A stretch of DNA of 64,000 nt from Endozoicomonas gorgoniicola (GTDB taxonomy: Bacteria; Pseudomonadota; Gammaproteobacteria; Pseudomonadales; Endozoicomonadaceae). Shown in pieces: positions 12,701 through 19,467 of the stretch. Below the pieces are notes generated by a model. That model did no database searches. It was not told where the DNA came from and saw nothing but the letters and a program-made list of their open reading frames with translations. The stretch spans positions 248,001 to 312,000 of the forward strand of contig NZ_JAPFCC010000001.1 in NCBI RefSeq assembly GCF_025562715.2, given 5' to 3'. How positions within the stretch are numbered: the first letter of the stretch is position 1; every line of letters starts with the position of its first letter. A program made the position numbers and the translations under genes.

Positions 12701-12875
12701 TGTCTGTTTGAGCCAGTTCGACTTTGGCAGACCCTTCATTAAAGCCTGAATTTTTCGCGTCCCAGGTGAAGGTTTTTATCTCAAAATCATTACACAAGGC
12801 TGCGGTACAAATGAATGACGAGCTAATCGCCGCTGCAATGGCACTTCTCATAAAGCTCGGACGTTCGTTGCTCAT
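3765..12875 (-). CDS. Giant exported protein (3036 aa) with coiled coil and Ser-Glu-Glu-Asp repeat tail
   Basis: A single open frame of 3036 codons. The start is chosen for the TGAGGTAG ribosome site just upstream; a second Met at residue 9 is possible. Residues 9-30 form a Sec-type signal peptide ending near CTAALC. Residues 460-520 hold imperfect repeats around HRSSxQxxNDH. A heptad-rich coiled coil spans roughly 530-700 and itself repeats a unit of about 40 residues (LxKLKxDNxRLxQExQxLADN). The middle 2000 residues are mostly helical, with no enzyme motif I recognise. A Gly/Ala-rich, partly hydrophobic zone lies around 2300-2700. Residues 2832-2972 are 35 tetrapeptides SEED/SEEG/TEED, followed by an Asp/Glu tail. 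I assign no function; export to the envelope or the host is the likely setting. Confidence 0.9.
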   Translation of the reverse strand: MSNERPSFMRSAIAAAISSSFICTAALCNDFEIKTFTWDAKNSGFNEGSAKVELAQTDSEGSSFKQTIGQASRLDEKNMPYFRLLDKKLKDSGVDVVVETENKVTEEKGQLASHFTVSIQKNGKSAIKMSRNLESGETTFSIQKKLRRGQNFHNELTTYLKKKSIRTLTVDDTEVAAPSAAKVIFERLAANTHALTHKGVDDFTEIVIHLKGISDSPSFINTASSAAESPDTATMVDVDGAIAAMMTAYTQSYLAESGDPKKTQALLKSMLSNQPGFMVGAKDTSHLAQFEDVPVFLIHQTEGSTPREIELIPHSAAATVLLERHKYQQPTDSYQDITLSRSSAKDLRSKASASQLQRLIKMKARNKHSSALPEELEIQKLASDQELLFLCGAKLSHETSSKSMMTLTSQEQSRTAQRMNSKSLLTYLRSQFMNHPEVGGFVMGADFEEAVTIHMAERGGTADDHKDGLDQTDSIFKKRHRSSKQQINDHQDSLDFIDAFYRKTHRSSEQRVNDHHNAAEAKSFDKYIQDLAQKLDQLVSEKETIQKELEQALSNEKDVQNQLQKNKEEMAAGSVNLEQLKQDNARLTQEQQELADNKEVLQAQLKKTRDDLVAGNANLEKLKLDNTRLAQERQQLADNNDNIQRQLKESRDDLDNHLEELKQIEKIQNDEFIKQVIDDVQQALAQEADKSKELQSNLDTISKLPGTTEGNRDDSFHPDSTRYVRGDTAGLLHPDIVSHDDILSNNEFLTLQQLNLPKHMPPDEVVQRLKDMAPLMEHFDGESSITLDQFADKLPDLQKHYFLPSRQTGESGQLNPELETEFEQYVKESFGADDPAPFVNVIENFNPEDVLKFGVYVRAIKKITTPPTEQPLLQRLNSYHMMSLQVDGLDHETLSTMYEYYKRAPEEYSVMWNQAERNRLQKWLDGTIFVPDAEELNDFPASRYLPDKKRLNTLKDIASYSPSLTAEALASYVQAAGKVMYFLSPDQLVQLQLELEQAPVPQQADASDYSVVEDQYKEIALRFKMPEASWEDLLTLARQPAGLWEHTSKVIQENGGTKAVRPDHVTPEEMKLAQSTFDSITVINTRTLKALNPGAYATKLTAQEILQEETNRRMKGLTKIATDSIVFTSEQLQSYPGNSDLLDRNWVEPLKAFYQKLEGRFNRREIVQYAKLLASFSADEYNSLINTINGVIDLVDPNEGIRPGSEVEFDDTLTGAALKDKSREVLNYIQLAGENSREYLEEFKVETLSLAQHPQAKVLTVGHIEVAMQEADPQKIMDQRQVLRDNPKYYDFMATKPAARYWLSKNPELLFDPEAIVTPDKHHAMRHFFDNLIEPGTQGDLDMQQARIYILGNVNDMLTRAGSEDILDRLANSPEFIAGELVETDGNTVSVDEGKLKEVAADIGITSDGDREILADLLILTSRTPERIGHIKTGLETLRDSFKNGPADITPARLDMVRNPSVEDVDKALNIALSTKTQDVYKSALQAKIYRATTRNEKFDQEYEGFNAVNELIETYTADSDYNAKRFKSQKQLEEVLEATKQDIRETELPAFSKTPEKETPLYKQLQDKHDSLTTGSNLKETREQIESWNDEPLVKKTDEIHKPLHHVYYAKLPGEQYIHPDSPDMLDFSSLQTQLKTADSHNGGDRLQEKRTLDQILQLKDPKAFQTKFAQYAQSKEGLRPFAEVHNNMLELNELLQVPQWTEEQRTRAVEIITPWAADKRSENAKPFNQYIAAKRGFARHYLDAAYKASLEQSPDFRTNIIKAMNTPIMKEAITIGNIRHSLSAINNDLSELGELHKSLLTLKSATEAYDASEIEGVESVQGLLADINEDSTPDKVIEVVRNFQQSDEASPINKALDMVDGIVETTGHIRNLMIKPALQVSEDAEDLDPVYLKKHEQTIENFKNNYEGLSKTDVWEEHVKQDFVDLTDENGYPLIDKLEEVKAKIKDPQRRAEQDHNAYYSFFSDPEKTFENGRKDRFKIQELEKENTALQEQLANGPLPATPESYIDYYLKLKPGSSESLLLGDLLRLTKAGVPKESFQKMDFQNPLDARMLTALAKNKNIEPKALEAIAVRLTESNKLIKPMLNKLDEIGAIKTASHIEKLEAVLTESSAAADLDLTNLSGVSRKAMVQSKDYYDFAMPYIIAEKKDPELHDQVLEALTFYAEGKRVEDPAQIAPNQETLDKLGLTRNKSERFLERITGSWRLDDDQTVADIIEIALLDLANADLWRYEKFGYKVRQQIAAMKAYASDKMQHFDATTASARKWLIDSGYTAGTASYHTIENLLYLYFRNRLNVYLDDIAYNDGRGLIAAINDTGEGLDEFLLAAGLVRGEHQQQLVSDVLNYFGKEAVRVYDEHFRHILGERADFMDNVLKPVSLAVQAPVGFHEVGAMLKLGGADNIWSWNTAWHAFEYTAIGIIVDMTRGNQYNKMMINAIDPAMTNLAQWMDSKAPLYSDQSSPEDQYYSKLWSSTVKHWNDWHDSLGQRYGIKTMRAPAELAQSLATTRIYGAALIPALNPIAFTRTNPAIRAANKAAMAAGAFAHVQQEVSYWQPGFRSVVAYYLAKGVNDWSRNDLAGTKYLLEGPAGIVDIINGVPTNAKNSLSQSLEKKLHKLSLSHQDTRFAEGKDLEAWTPITNTVKSAASVAARVGQVTGLDQLGGFSRGTYDKFGKPDLADQVRRPNTVSSWIGTLSEYTAWAMKSSRASDVVLWGFDKIGSPVMSVLSTASGGISTVGGGIASAALTARKKLQSVEEVIYESLGYQLVSKSGSEVADEHDTSQTVEPDQIPDLQPVTDQDENDESKVADEIAASEQSQPIEPPATEDDVKQPETASEEDSEEGSEEGSEEGSEEGSEEDSEEDSEEDSEEDSEEDSEEDSEEDSEEDSEEDSEEDSEEDSEEDSEEDSEEDSEEDSEEDSEEGSEEGSEEDSEEDSEEDSEEDTEEDSEEGSEEGSEEGSEEDSEEDTEEGSEEDKPYYGDDDEDDAVDPYDDEDDDEASDEESNEEGISDSPDVNADTMAAQDGGIEEQPPIERAARR
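3961..4380 (-). repeat. 12-bp tandem repeat, 35 units, coding SEED/SEEG
   Basis: A perfect 12-base period over 420 bases inside the giant gene. On the coding strand the unit reads AGC-GAG-GAA-GAC with small variation (GGC for GAC gives SEEG, ACT for AGC gives TEED). Because 12 is a multiple of 3, slippage changes repeat number without breaking the frame. The near-identity of the central units indicates recent expansion. Confidence 0.97.
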
Positions 12876-13126
12876 TCTACTACCTCAGACTGCTGAAAAA
12901 TTACAAAGCGTTTGCATGAACAATTTGGCTTCAAACAAAAACTTTTAGCAGTAAATGGGATAGCTGCAAGTCGGTACTGACAATTTTGATTTGCTTGACT
13001 TCGAATTATCGGGAATTATCCCCCTAAGATTGGACAGGAGAAGGAGGCAGTACTGATAGCAGAATTTAGAATAAAAAATATGGATTTATAATAAGATTGA
13101 TTTTTTTGGTAAAAAGGCAAAAAAAA
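12876..13126. other. Spacer between giant gene and V-ATPase terminator
   Basis: No gene is visible. This AT-rich spacer must hold the promoter for the giant exported protein (leftward). I could not place a convincing -35/-10 pair. A short direct repeat GAATTATC occurs twice at about 13003-13020. Confidence 0.5.
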
Positions 13127-13160
13127 AGCCACAAACAGGGAAACTGTTTGTGGCTTTTTT
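13127..13160. terminator. Bidirectional intrinsic terminator after V-ATPase operon
   Basis: A perfect 12-bp stem (AGCCACAAACAG with CTGTTTGTGGCT), a 5-base loop, A-run on one side and T-run on the other. It lies 22 bases past the stop of the subunit A gene on the minus strand and would work in both directions. Confidence 0.92.
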
Positions 13161-13181
13161 CAATTCAAGCGGTTGTCTGAA

Positions 13182-15026
13182 TTATGCCGCTTTAGCTGAA
13201 CCAATAAACTGGCTACGCAGCTCTTCAATCTTCTGGATATAACCGTTGTATTCCGGAGATCCGTCGTGAGAGTAGTTCAGGTTCTTGAACAGACCGGTCA
13301 GTTTCACGAAGTAATCGCGGGCCACTTCTTTATCAGCGAAGTTGTAGTTCTGGCGAATCAGGCTGACAGCCAGTTCAAAGCAGGCTTTCTGGCGAGACAG
13401 AGGGCAGCTGCTGTCGACATCGTCAAAGGCGTCCTGCTGCAGATAAACCATGTCCAGCAGGAAGGATTTCTGGAAGGTCACATAATCTTCCAGGGTCACA
13501 CCTTCTTCACCGGTTACCTGCATCATCTGATTGATGCTGTCGCCCTGAACCAGCAGCTTCTGCATTTCCTTAACGTCTTCTACCCATTCCGGAGACAGGT
13601 TGTTGCCGTACCAGTCTTTTAGCTGATCCAGGTAACGGGACCAGGAGATCAGCGGGTCAATCGCCGGATAGAAACGCTTGTAAGCGCGGTCGTAAGACAG
13701 ACCCAGGAAGGTCTTAACGGTACCCAGGGTGGCCTGAGTCACCGGCTCTTCGAAGTTACCACCGGCTGGTGATACAGAGCCGATCATGGTCAGGGAGCCT
13801 TCCTGTTCCTCTTCGTTGGTGATAACGCCGCAACGCTCGTACACACCCTTGATGGCGGAGTCCATGTACGCCGGGAAGCCTTCTTCACCCGGAATCTCTT
13901 CCAGACGGTTAGAGGTTTCACGCATCGCCTGCGCCCAGCGGGAGGTGGAGTCAGCAAGTGCCAGGATGTTGTAACCCATCTGACGGTAGTATTCACCCAG
14001 GGTCAGGCCTGTGTAGATGGAGGCTTCACGAGCCGCTACCGGCATGGAGGAGGTGTTACAGATGATCACGGTACGGTCGATCAGAGCGCCACCAGTGGTC
14101 GGATCCTGCAAGTGCGGGAACTCTTCGATGGTTTCTACCACCTCACCGGCACGTTCACCACAGGCGGTCACGATAACGATATCGGCGTTACTGTAACGGG
14201 AGAACGAGTGCATCAGAACGGTCTTACCGGAACCGAATGGACCAGGAATACAACCCGTACCACCACGGGCAATCGGGAAGAAGGTATCGACGATACGTTG
14301 TGTGGTCACCAGAGGGGTATTCGGGTACTGGCGGGTCGTCTTACCTTTCTTCTGCAGAGTCTCGGAAATAGAGCGACGTACCGGCCATTTCTGGTACATG
14401 GTCAGCTCGACTTCTTCACCACGCTCGTTCTTCACGCGGGCAACAACGGTATCAACAGAGAAGCTACCTTCCTGAATCCATACCACTTCCACTTCGCCGT
14501 CGGTGTCGAAAGGAATCATGATCTTGTGGGTGAAGCGACCTTCCGGCACAGTACCGAAGGTTTCACCGGCACGCAGTTTGTCGCCAATCTTGGCAACAGC
14601 GGTGAAGGCCCAGGTCTGGGCGCGGTCCAGGGATTCTACTGCAACACCGCGCTGCAGGAACTTACCGTGAATGGCAGCCAGACGCTCCAGCGGGTTCTGC
14701 AGACCGTCGTAGATCATGCCCAGGATGCCCGGACCCAGATCCACAGACAGCAGCTGGCCAGTCTGGATGATACCGTCGCCCACAGCAACACCACGGGTGT
14801 CTTCGAACACCTGAATGTCAGCGGTATTGCCACGTACCCGCAGAACTTCTGCCATCAGCTGTTCGTCTACGGCTTCGTTGGAACGGCGGCTTGGCAGAAC
14901 GTACACCACTTCGTTTTTTACCAGCGGTTTTTCGCTGGTGCTTTCGATGGTGATGATATCGCCCATCACTGCCACGACCCGGGCAGTTGCCTCAAGTTTT
15001 ACTTCAGTACTTGCTTGTTCACTCAT
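13182..15026 (-). CDS. atpA: V-type ATPase catalytic subunit A
   Basis: The catalytic nucleotide-binding subunit of the V1 head (614 aa). The Walker A loop is GPFGSGKTVLMH. The signature ALADSTSRWAQAMRE and the non-homologous region typical of A subunits are present. It is the last gene of the operon and is followed at once by the strong terminator at 13127-13160. In most A/V-ATPase operons subunit A precedes B, but here it comes seven genes in, after E and the DUF2764 gene. The ribosome site is weak (GGATATTGAAGT before ATG), which suggests coupling to the upstream gene, whose stop is 24 bases away. Confidence 0.96.
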   Translation of the reverse strand: MSEQASTEVKLEATARVVAVMGDIITIESTSEKPLVKNEVVYVLPSRRSNEAVDEQLMAEVLRVRGNTADIQVFEDTRGVAVGDGIIQTGQLLSVDLGPGILGMIYDGLQNPLERLAAIHGKFLQRGVAVESLDRAQTWAFTAVAKIGDKLRAGETFGTVPEGRFTHKIMIPFDTDGEVEVVWIQEGSFSVDTVVARVKNERGEEVELTMYQKWPVRRSISETLQKKGKTTRQYPNTPLVTTQRIVDTFFPIARGGTGCIPGPFGSGKTVLMHSFSRYSNADIVIVTACGERAGEVVETIEEFPHLQDPTTGGALIDRTVIICNTSSMPVAAREASIYTGLTLGEYYRQMGYNILALADSTSRWAQAMRETSNRLEEIPGEEGFPAYMDSAIKGVYERCGVITNEEEQEGSLTMIGSVSPAGGNFEEPVTQATLGTVKTFLGLSYDRAYKRFYPAIDPLISWSRYLDQLKDWYGNNLSPEWVEDVKEMQKLLVQGDSINQMMQVTGEEGVTLEDYVTFQKSFLLDMVYLQQDAFDDVDSSCPLSRQKACFELAVSLIRQNYNFADKEVARDYFVKLTGLFKNLNYSHDGSPEYNGYIQKIEELRSQFIGSAKAA

Positions 15027-15049
15027 ACTTCAATATCCAGTAATCCGAA

Positions 15050-15739
15050 TCAGGCGGCAGAGCCGGGCAATTGCTTGACGAATTCGCCCAGTGCCTGATC
15101 GGTTAGCTCGCGGAAACGCTCCATTGCCTGCTCGCCATCGTAGGCGGTCCAGCGGGCAACCAGGCTCCAGCGCAGCACATAAATAATAACGGCTTCAAAA
15201 TCGAAGCTATGCTTGCGACTAGCGTCGTCCAGTTTGCGCCACACGGCTTCCAATAGAGTCTTTTCCAGCGTCAGGTAGTCCTGCTTGTTCAGGCACTCGA
15301 TAACGGTTGGAATCCATGGGAAGGCGTGCTGTAGCCCCAGGGTCGGGTTGCTCCAGTTACGGCGGATGTAAGCGTAACGGGAACCGTAGCTCCACTGAGG
15401 ATCGCCCGGAGCCTGTGCTCCACGCATTTTGCGGCGCAGGGCTGCCACCACGGTGCGCATGTCCAGTCGCCAGTCCACCAGTTCTTTCAGAGTGTCGCTG
15501 GTCAGCTCGGAACTCAGGCGCGCAGCCAGACGGATCAGCGCCGCTTCGTCGACATCTTCGCCCAGGTGGCTCCAGTGCATAAGCTGTTCCACCTTGATCA
15601 GGGTGTCCCGATCTTCCGTGGACAGCATGGACAGTCGACGATCAAGCTGCAGACGGGAGATCGGTGTGATCTTGCTGTCAAACAGCGAGTCGATATGCGG
15701 CAACGATGTCAGCAAGGTGTAGTAGGCATTCTCTGCCAT
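15050..15739 (-). CDS. DUF2764 family V-ATPase operon protein
   Basis: A 229-residue soluble, helical protein. The start MAENAYYTLLTSLPHID is chosen because AAGGAGC lies just before it; an upstream in-frame start would add 17 residues with no ribosome site. Proteins of this family sit between the E and A genes in chlamydial-type V-ATPase operons, and the same E-DUF2764-A order is seen here. The operon has no recognisable subunit C or F, so this protein may stand in for C-like stalk function. That role is inference. Confidence 0.85.
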   Translation of the reverse strand: MAENAYYTLLTSLPHIDSLFDSKITPISRLQLDRRLSMLSTEDRDTLIKVEQLMHWSHLGEDVDEAALIRLAARLSSELTSDTLKELVDWRLDMRTVVAALRRKMRGAQAPGDPQWSYGSRYAYIRRNWSNPTLGLQHAFPWIPTVIECLNKQDYLTLEKTLLEAVWRKLDDASRKHSFDFEAVIIYVLRWSLVARWTAYDGEQAMERFRELTDQALGEFVKQLPGSAA

Positions 15740-15796
15740 TTCATGCTCCTTGACTTGCGCGGGTTGGGGCGGGCGCTTTGCCCGTCCCAACCGGCG

Positions 15797-16474
15797 TTAT
15801 TTAACGATGCCTTCCAGCAGTGCGCGGAAACGTGGCTGCAGGTGGCGCAGCAGTACGGCAGCTACGGCTTCATCGTCCAGCTGGACTTCGATGTCTTTGT
15901 CTTTCAGACGGAAACCGATGCCGGTCTTGTCGTCGATGCTGAAGGTGACACCTTCGCCCAGCATGTCGGCAGCCTGTCTGGTCACAAACTCCAGTAGCGG
16001 GCCTTGTTGCACCAGCTCCGGGTGTTCACGCAGCTGGTCAACACCAATCACACTGCGGGGCAGAACCACTTCAACGTTGTCTTCGCCACGCAGGTTGTTT
16101 TCGCCAGCCACTTCCAGAATCATCTTCTGCAGCAGTTCTTCTTTTTCCATGGAGCTGCTGACCACCGCAGTCACTTGCTGGGAAAATTGCTCCAGCAGGT
16201 AGTCTTTCAGTTCCAGGATGGCATTGCGTTCTGCCAGTTGCAGGGCTTCCTTACCGGCTTTGGTAATGAAGTCTGCTTCTTCACGAGCCTTGCCGACAAT
16301 GGCGTCAGCTCGGGTCTGTGCTTCTTTGATCAGCTCGGCGGCCTGAGCCTCGGCGTCGCTGATAATTTTGTCCGCTTCGGTGCGGCCGTTCTGAACACCC
16401 TGCTTGCGCAGTTTTTCAATCAGTTCCTGAACGCCAACGGACGCTTTACCTTCGGGGTGTATCGCTGCAGTCAT
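15797..16474 (-). CDS. atpE: V-type ATPase peripheral stalk subunit E
   Basis: A 225-aa stator protein. Residues 10-90 form a long Ala/Glu/Lys-rich helix (EADKIISDAEAQAAELIKEA) that would make the coiled-coil stalk. The C-terminal half (about 100-225) is the globular domain that contacts the A3B3 head. An AGAGGAAAT ribosome site precedes the ATG. No separate subunit G/H partner gene is visible in the operon. Confidence 0.9.
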   Translation of the reverse strand: MTAAIHPEGKASVGVQELIEKLRKQGVQNGRTEADKIISDAEAQAAELIKEAQTRADAIVGKAREEADFITKAGKEALQLAERNAILELKDYLLEQFSQQVTAVVSSSMEKEELLQKMILEVAGENNLRGEDNVEVVLPRSVIGVDQLREHPELVQQGPLLEFVTRQAADMLGEGVTFSIDDKTGIGFRLKDKDIEVQLDDEAVAAVLLRHLQPRFRALLEGIVK

Positions 16475-16552
16475 AGTGTATTTCCTCTGATTTCCATTGG
16501 CTGAACCGTTGCTTTTATGGAAAGCATCGGTTCAGCATCATCACGGGATGGC

Positions 16553-17002
16553 TCAGCCGGCGATGGACTGACCCATAACCAGAGCGAATACGAATGCGAA
16601 TACCGCAAAACCTTCTACAATCGCAGCTGGTGCGATGGACAGACCGAATACTTCAGGCTTGTTCTTGGAAGCGTTGATCGCAGCAGCAACCGCCTGACCC
16701 TGGTAGGTTGCGGAGTACATCAGGGCAACACCTGTCAGCAGACCGATACCGAACAGGCCAGGAGCAGTCGCTTCGCTCACGCCCAGACCGCTCAGGGTGA
16801 ACATGATAACGATACCGTAGATAACCTGAGAAGATGGCATCGCAGACAGACCAACGAATTTACCGTAGCCGCTTTCTACGTCCAGCATGGCGCCACAGGC
16901 TGCCTGACCAGCCACCGAACAACCAATCGCAGAACCTACCGCGCCCAGCGCAACAGGAGCGAAGACACCCAACCAGCCCAGTGCAATAATCAAGTTTTCC
17001 AT
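16553..17002 (-). CDS. atpK: V-type ATPase c-ring subunit K, Na+-type ligands
   Basis: The proteolipid of the rotor ring, 149 aa, with four membrane helices from two fused hairpins. The ATG at 17002 is preferred over the in-frame TTG at 17008, since AGAGGA lies 6 bases upstream. The carboxylate is E130 in PAAIVEGFAVF. The residues P56-S57-S58-Q59 and the Q101-G102-Q103 loop match the positions that, with the carboxylate, bind Na+ in the Enterococcus hirae ring (T64, Q65, Q110, E139). Na+ rather than H+ coupling is therefore likely, though this is inference from motif matching by eye. Confidence 0.93.
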   Translation of the reverse strand: MENLIIALGWLGVFAPVALGAVGSAIGCSVAGQAACGAMLDVESGYGKFVGLSAMPSSQVIYGIVIMFTLSGLGVSEATAPGLFGIGLLTGVALMYSATYQGQAVAAAINASKNKPEVFGLSIAPAAIVEGFAVFAFVFALVMGQSIAG

Positions 17003-17004
17003 TA

Positions 17005-18798
17005 TCAATCCTCTTTCTTACTAAATGCTTTAAACGGGTAGCCCTCGTCGGACAGACCCCAGTTAACAAATTCAATAACGTTCAGACGCATGCCGTGAAC
17101 CACGCCGCTCATAAGACACAGAGCGAAGTTAAGAACGTGACCCAGCAGCAGAATCAGACCTGCAAACAGCACCCCGATGACCGGGCTGGAGTTCAGTACG
17201 TCCATCGCCAGCGAGTTAAAGGTCATGGCCAGGGACGCACCGGACAGGCCGAGCGCGAACAGACGCATGTAACTCAGCACATCGCCAAAGGCCGATGTGA
17301 TGTTGTAGACCGCTTTCAGACCATCCAGACCACGCAGGAGCAGATCACCGGCCGAGCGAACCTTACGGGTACTGGTGAACAGGAAGATGAACACGCCACC
17401 CACTGCCATCATGCCCGGACCGAACAGGTCGGCAAAGGTTTCCGGCAGTGTGCCGGACATGCCAAACCAGGTGCTCAGGCCACCGCTCATGACCAGCGCC
17501 CACCCCAGGGGGGACAGGGCATAACTGCTTGAGCGGTTGACCCAGGCGGTCATGACATTGGCAACGACCAGGTGCGCTACACCGACAAATACGGAGAGTT
17601 TCATCATCGCACCATAGTCGTTCAGGTTCACGAAGGCGATATCGCCGAGAATCCCGCCTTCCGGCGAAACGCCGAAGTAACTGCCAATCATGACACCCCA
17701 GACAATACCCACGGCGGACATGAAGTACGCCATGTTCATCAGGCGTGAGCCTGCTTCTGACTGCTTCAGCTTGCCCCGGGACATGTACACGATGAGACCG
17801 AACAGGAAACTGTACATCACATCGGACATGATCATGCCGAAGAACAGCGAGAACGAGTAGAACACCACGTTGCCCGGATCCCAGGTCCGATAGTTCGGGG
17901 TCTGGAAGAAGCCCAGGGCATCGGCGCCACCACCGGTACCGGAAGCTTTTTCCAGCAGGGTCGGCGGTTTGTCGTCTTCGGTCGGTTCTTCAAACAGGGC
18001 AGCGACACCGTTCTCTATACAGAACGCTTCTGCTGCCTGACGTTCGCTTTCAGGAATCCAGCCCTGTACCAGGAAGAACTCCTGTTCATCCTGAGTGGTA
18101 CTCTGGGCTTCTGCCAGCTCTGCGGCATCCTGTCGGGCTGCAATCGCCTGACCCAGCAGGTAGTTCCAGCGAGTCAGGGCTTCGCGTTCAGAGTACAGGT
18201 CTTCCAGTAGCTGTTTGGACTCTTCCAGCTCATCTTCCAGACGGGACAGAGGCACTGAACCTACCCGTGAGCGTACGACAGGCAGCAGATCTTCTGCCGG
18301 TTCCTGGTCGGAGATCACGATCACATAAACGTGCTTCTGGTCTTTGCCCATAATCTGCCAGGGTAGCTCTATGCTATCCAGGGCCGATTGTTCGCCCAGG
18401 GGAAGAACGTAGAACCAGAGGCGTTGTCCGTCGAGTTCAGACAGTTTCGGGAAGTTAAATTCACCCCAGGGGCGAACGTCCCGGATACGTTCTTCCAGCT
18501 TGTCACGGGCATCGCTCACTTCGCGGGTACTGGATTTGTTATCCAGTACTTCACGCACTACCGTGTCGATGTCCGCTATGGACTTGTCCTTCACCTGTCG
18601 TCTTGTTCTGGGCGCCCGTTCCAGCCAGGCCAGTGCTTCGCTGGCTTCCGCTGGCTGCAGTCGCACTGAGGCTTCTGCAGGCTGATCCGTCAACGGGATC
18701 AGGTGCAGGCAGCCCATCGCCTGCAGTCCCTGTAGGACATGAGCCTTATCCTGGCTCGGCCCGTACAGGGTGATCTTGTTAAGTTGTTTTATAGCCAT
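17005..18798 (-). CDS. atpI: V-type ATPase membrane subunit I
   Basis: The a-like stator subunit that forms the ion half-channels, 597 aa. The first 290 residues are soluble and rich in charged helices. The remainder holds about seven or eight membrane segments. The C-terminal helix contains HVLNFALCLMSGVVHGMRLN, with the essential arginine in MRLNVIEF. GGGGAT precedes the start. Its stop lies 2 bases before the subunit K start, so translation of the two is probably coupled. Confidence 0.94.
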   Translation of the reverse strand: MAIKQLNKITLYGPSQDKAHVLQGLQAMGCLHLIPLTDQPAEASVRLQPAEASEALAWLERAPRTRRQVKDKSIADIDTVVREVLDNKSSTREVSDARDKLEERIRDVRPWGEFNFPKLSELDGQRLWFYVLPLGEQSALDSIELPWQIMGKDQKHVYVIVISDQEPAEDLLPVVRSRVGSVPLSRLEDELEESKQLLEDLYSEREALTRWNYLLGQAIAARQDAAELAEAQSTTQDEQEFFLVQGWIPESERQAAEAFCIENGVAALFEEPTEDDKPPTLLEKASGTGGGADALGFFQTPNYRTWDPGNVVFYSFSLFFGMIMSDVMYSFLFGLIVYMSRGKLKQSEAGSRLMNMAYFMSAVGIVWGVMIGSYFGVSPEGGILGDIAFVNLNDYGAMMKLSVFVGVAHLVVANVMTAWVNRSSSYALSPLGWALVMSGGLSTWFGMSGTLPETFADLFGPGMMAVGGVFIFLFTSTRKVRSAGDLLLRGLDGLKAVYNITSAFGDVLSYMRLFALGLSGASLAMTFNSLAMDVLNSSPVIGVLFAGLILLLGHVLNFALCLMSGVVHGMRLNVIEFVNWGLSDEGYPFKAFSKKED

Positions 18799-18843
18799 GT
18801 CTTATCCCCAGATAGAATGCCTCTCTTTACCAGGTGTCACCGC

Positions 18844-19464
18844 TCAGCCAGCCGCTGCCGCTTTGGCTTCCTGCGCCAACACCTTGCCCTTGGAGAGCTT
18901 GGCGTTCATAACGCTGGCGCGGTCCTGGTCGGACATGTAAATCTGGATTTTCTGGATGTTCTTCTTGGTCTGAGGAATCAGTACCTTGGAGAACAGGTTA
19001 ACCCGCTGCGAAGTGGTACGGGTTGCCTTGTCGAGTTCAGCGTAACGCAGTTCGCGTACCTGATATTCAACACGCAGTCGTACCATCTTCTGCAGCAGTT
19101 CCACCAGGAAATCCACCCAGTGAGGCTTGGCCAGGTCGCTGTAGGGCGTCAGTTCGATATCGATGTTGCCCACGGCAGGTACGGTTGTACCGACAATGTT
19201 TTCATCAATCAGTTTGACGTTTTTTACACGAACCAGGTTTTCTACCGGAACGTCGGCGCGAGCCAACATCGGCAGTTGTGCCTGTACCAGACGCTCAACG
19301 TCAGCCAGTTCGGTGCGAGCCTCAGCCAGTGCCTCTTCCGCTTTCTTACGTTCAGCCATCAGCTGCTGGCGCTTCAGTTCCAGCGCCGGCAGGTAACGGT
19401 TGTACGTTTTTAAGCTGCGCTTTTCTTTGTTAAGCGAACTTTTGTTGAGGGCTACCTTGGCCAT
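18844..19464 (-). CDS. atpD: V-type ATPase central shaft subunit D
   Basis: The rotor shaft protein, 206 aa. It opens with MAKVALNKSSLNKEKRSL and a long helix and ends with a second long helix, the two-helix coiled coil that sits inside the A3B3 head. It starts only 3 bases after the stop of the B gene. The partner subunit F, which normally binds D, is not found in this operon. Confidence 0.92.
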   Translation of the reverse strand: MAKVALNKSSLNKEKRSLKTYNRYLPALELKRQQLMAERKKAEEALAEARTELADVERLVQAQLPMLARADVPVENLVRVKNVKLIDENIVGTTVPAVGNIDIELTPYSDLAKPHWVDFLVELLQKMVRLRVEYQVRELRYAELDKATRTTSQRVNLFSKVLIPQTKKNIQKIQIYMSDQDRASVMNAKLSKGKVLAQEAKAAAAG

Positions 19465-19467
19465 GGT

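Noticed and set aside
14112..15098. 328-codon plus-strand frame opposite the V-ATPase subunit A gene
   Set aside because: Shadow of a strongly recognised gene on the other strand; its composition (His/Thr/Asn-rich) is that of an antisense frame.
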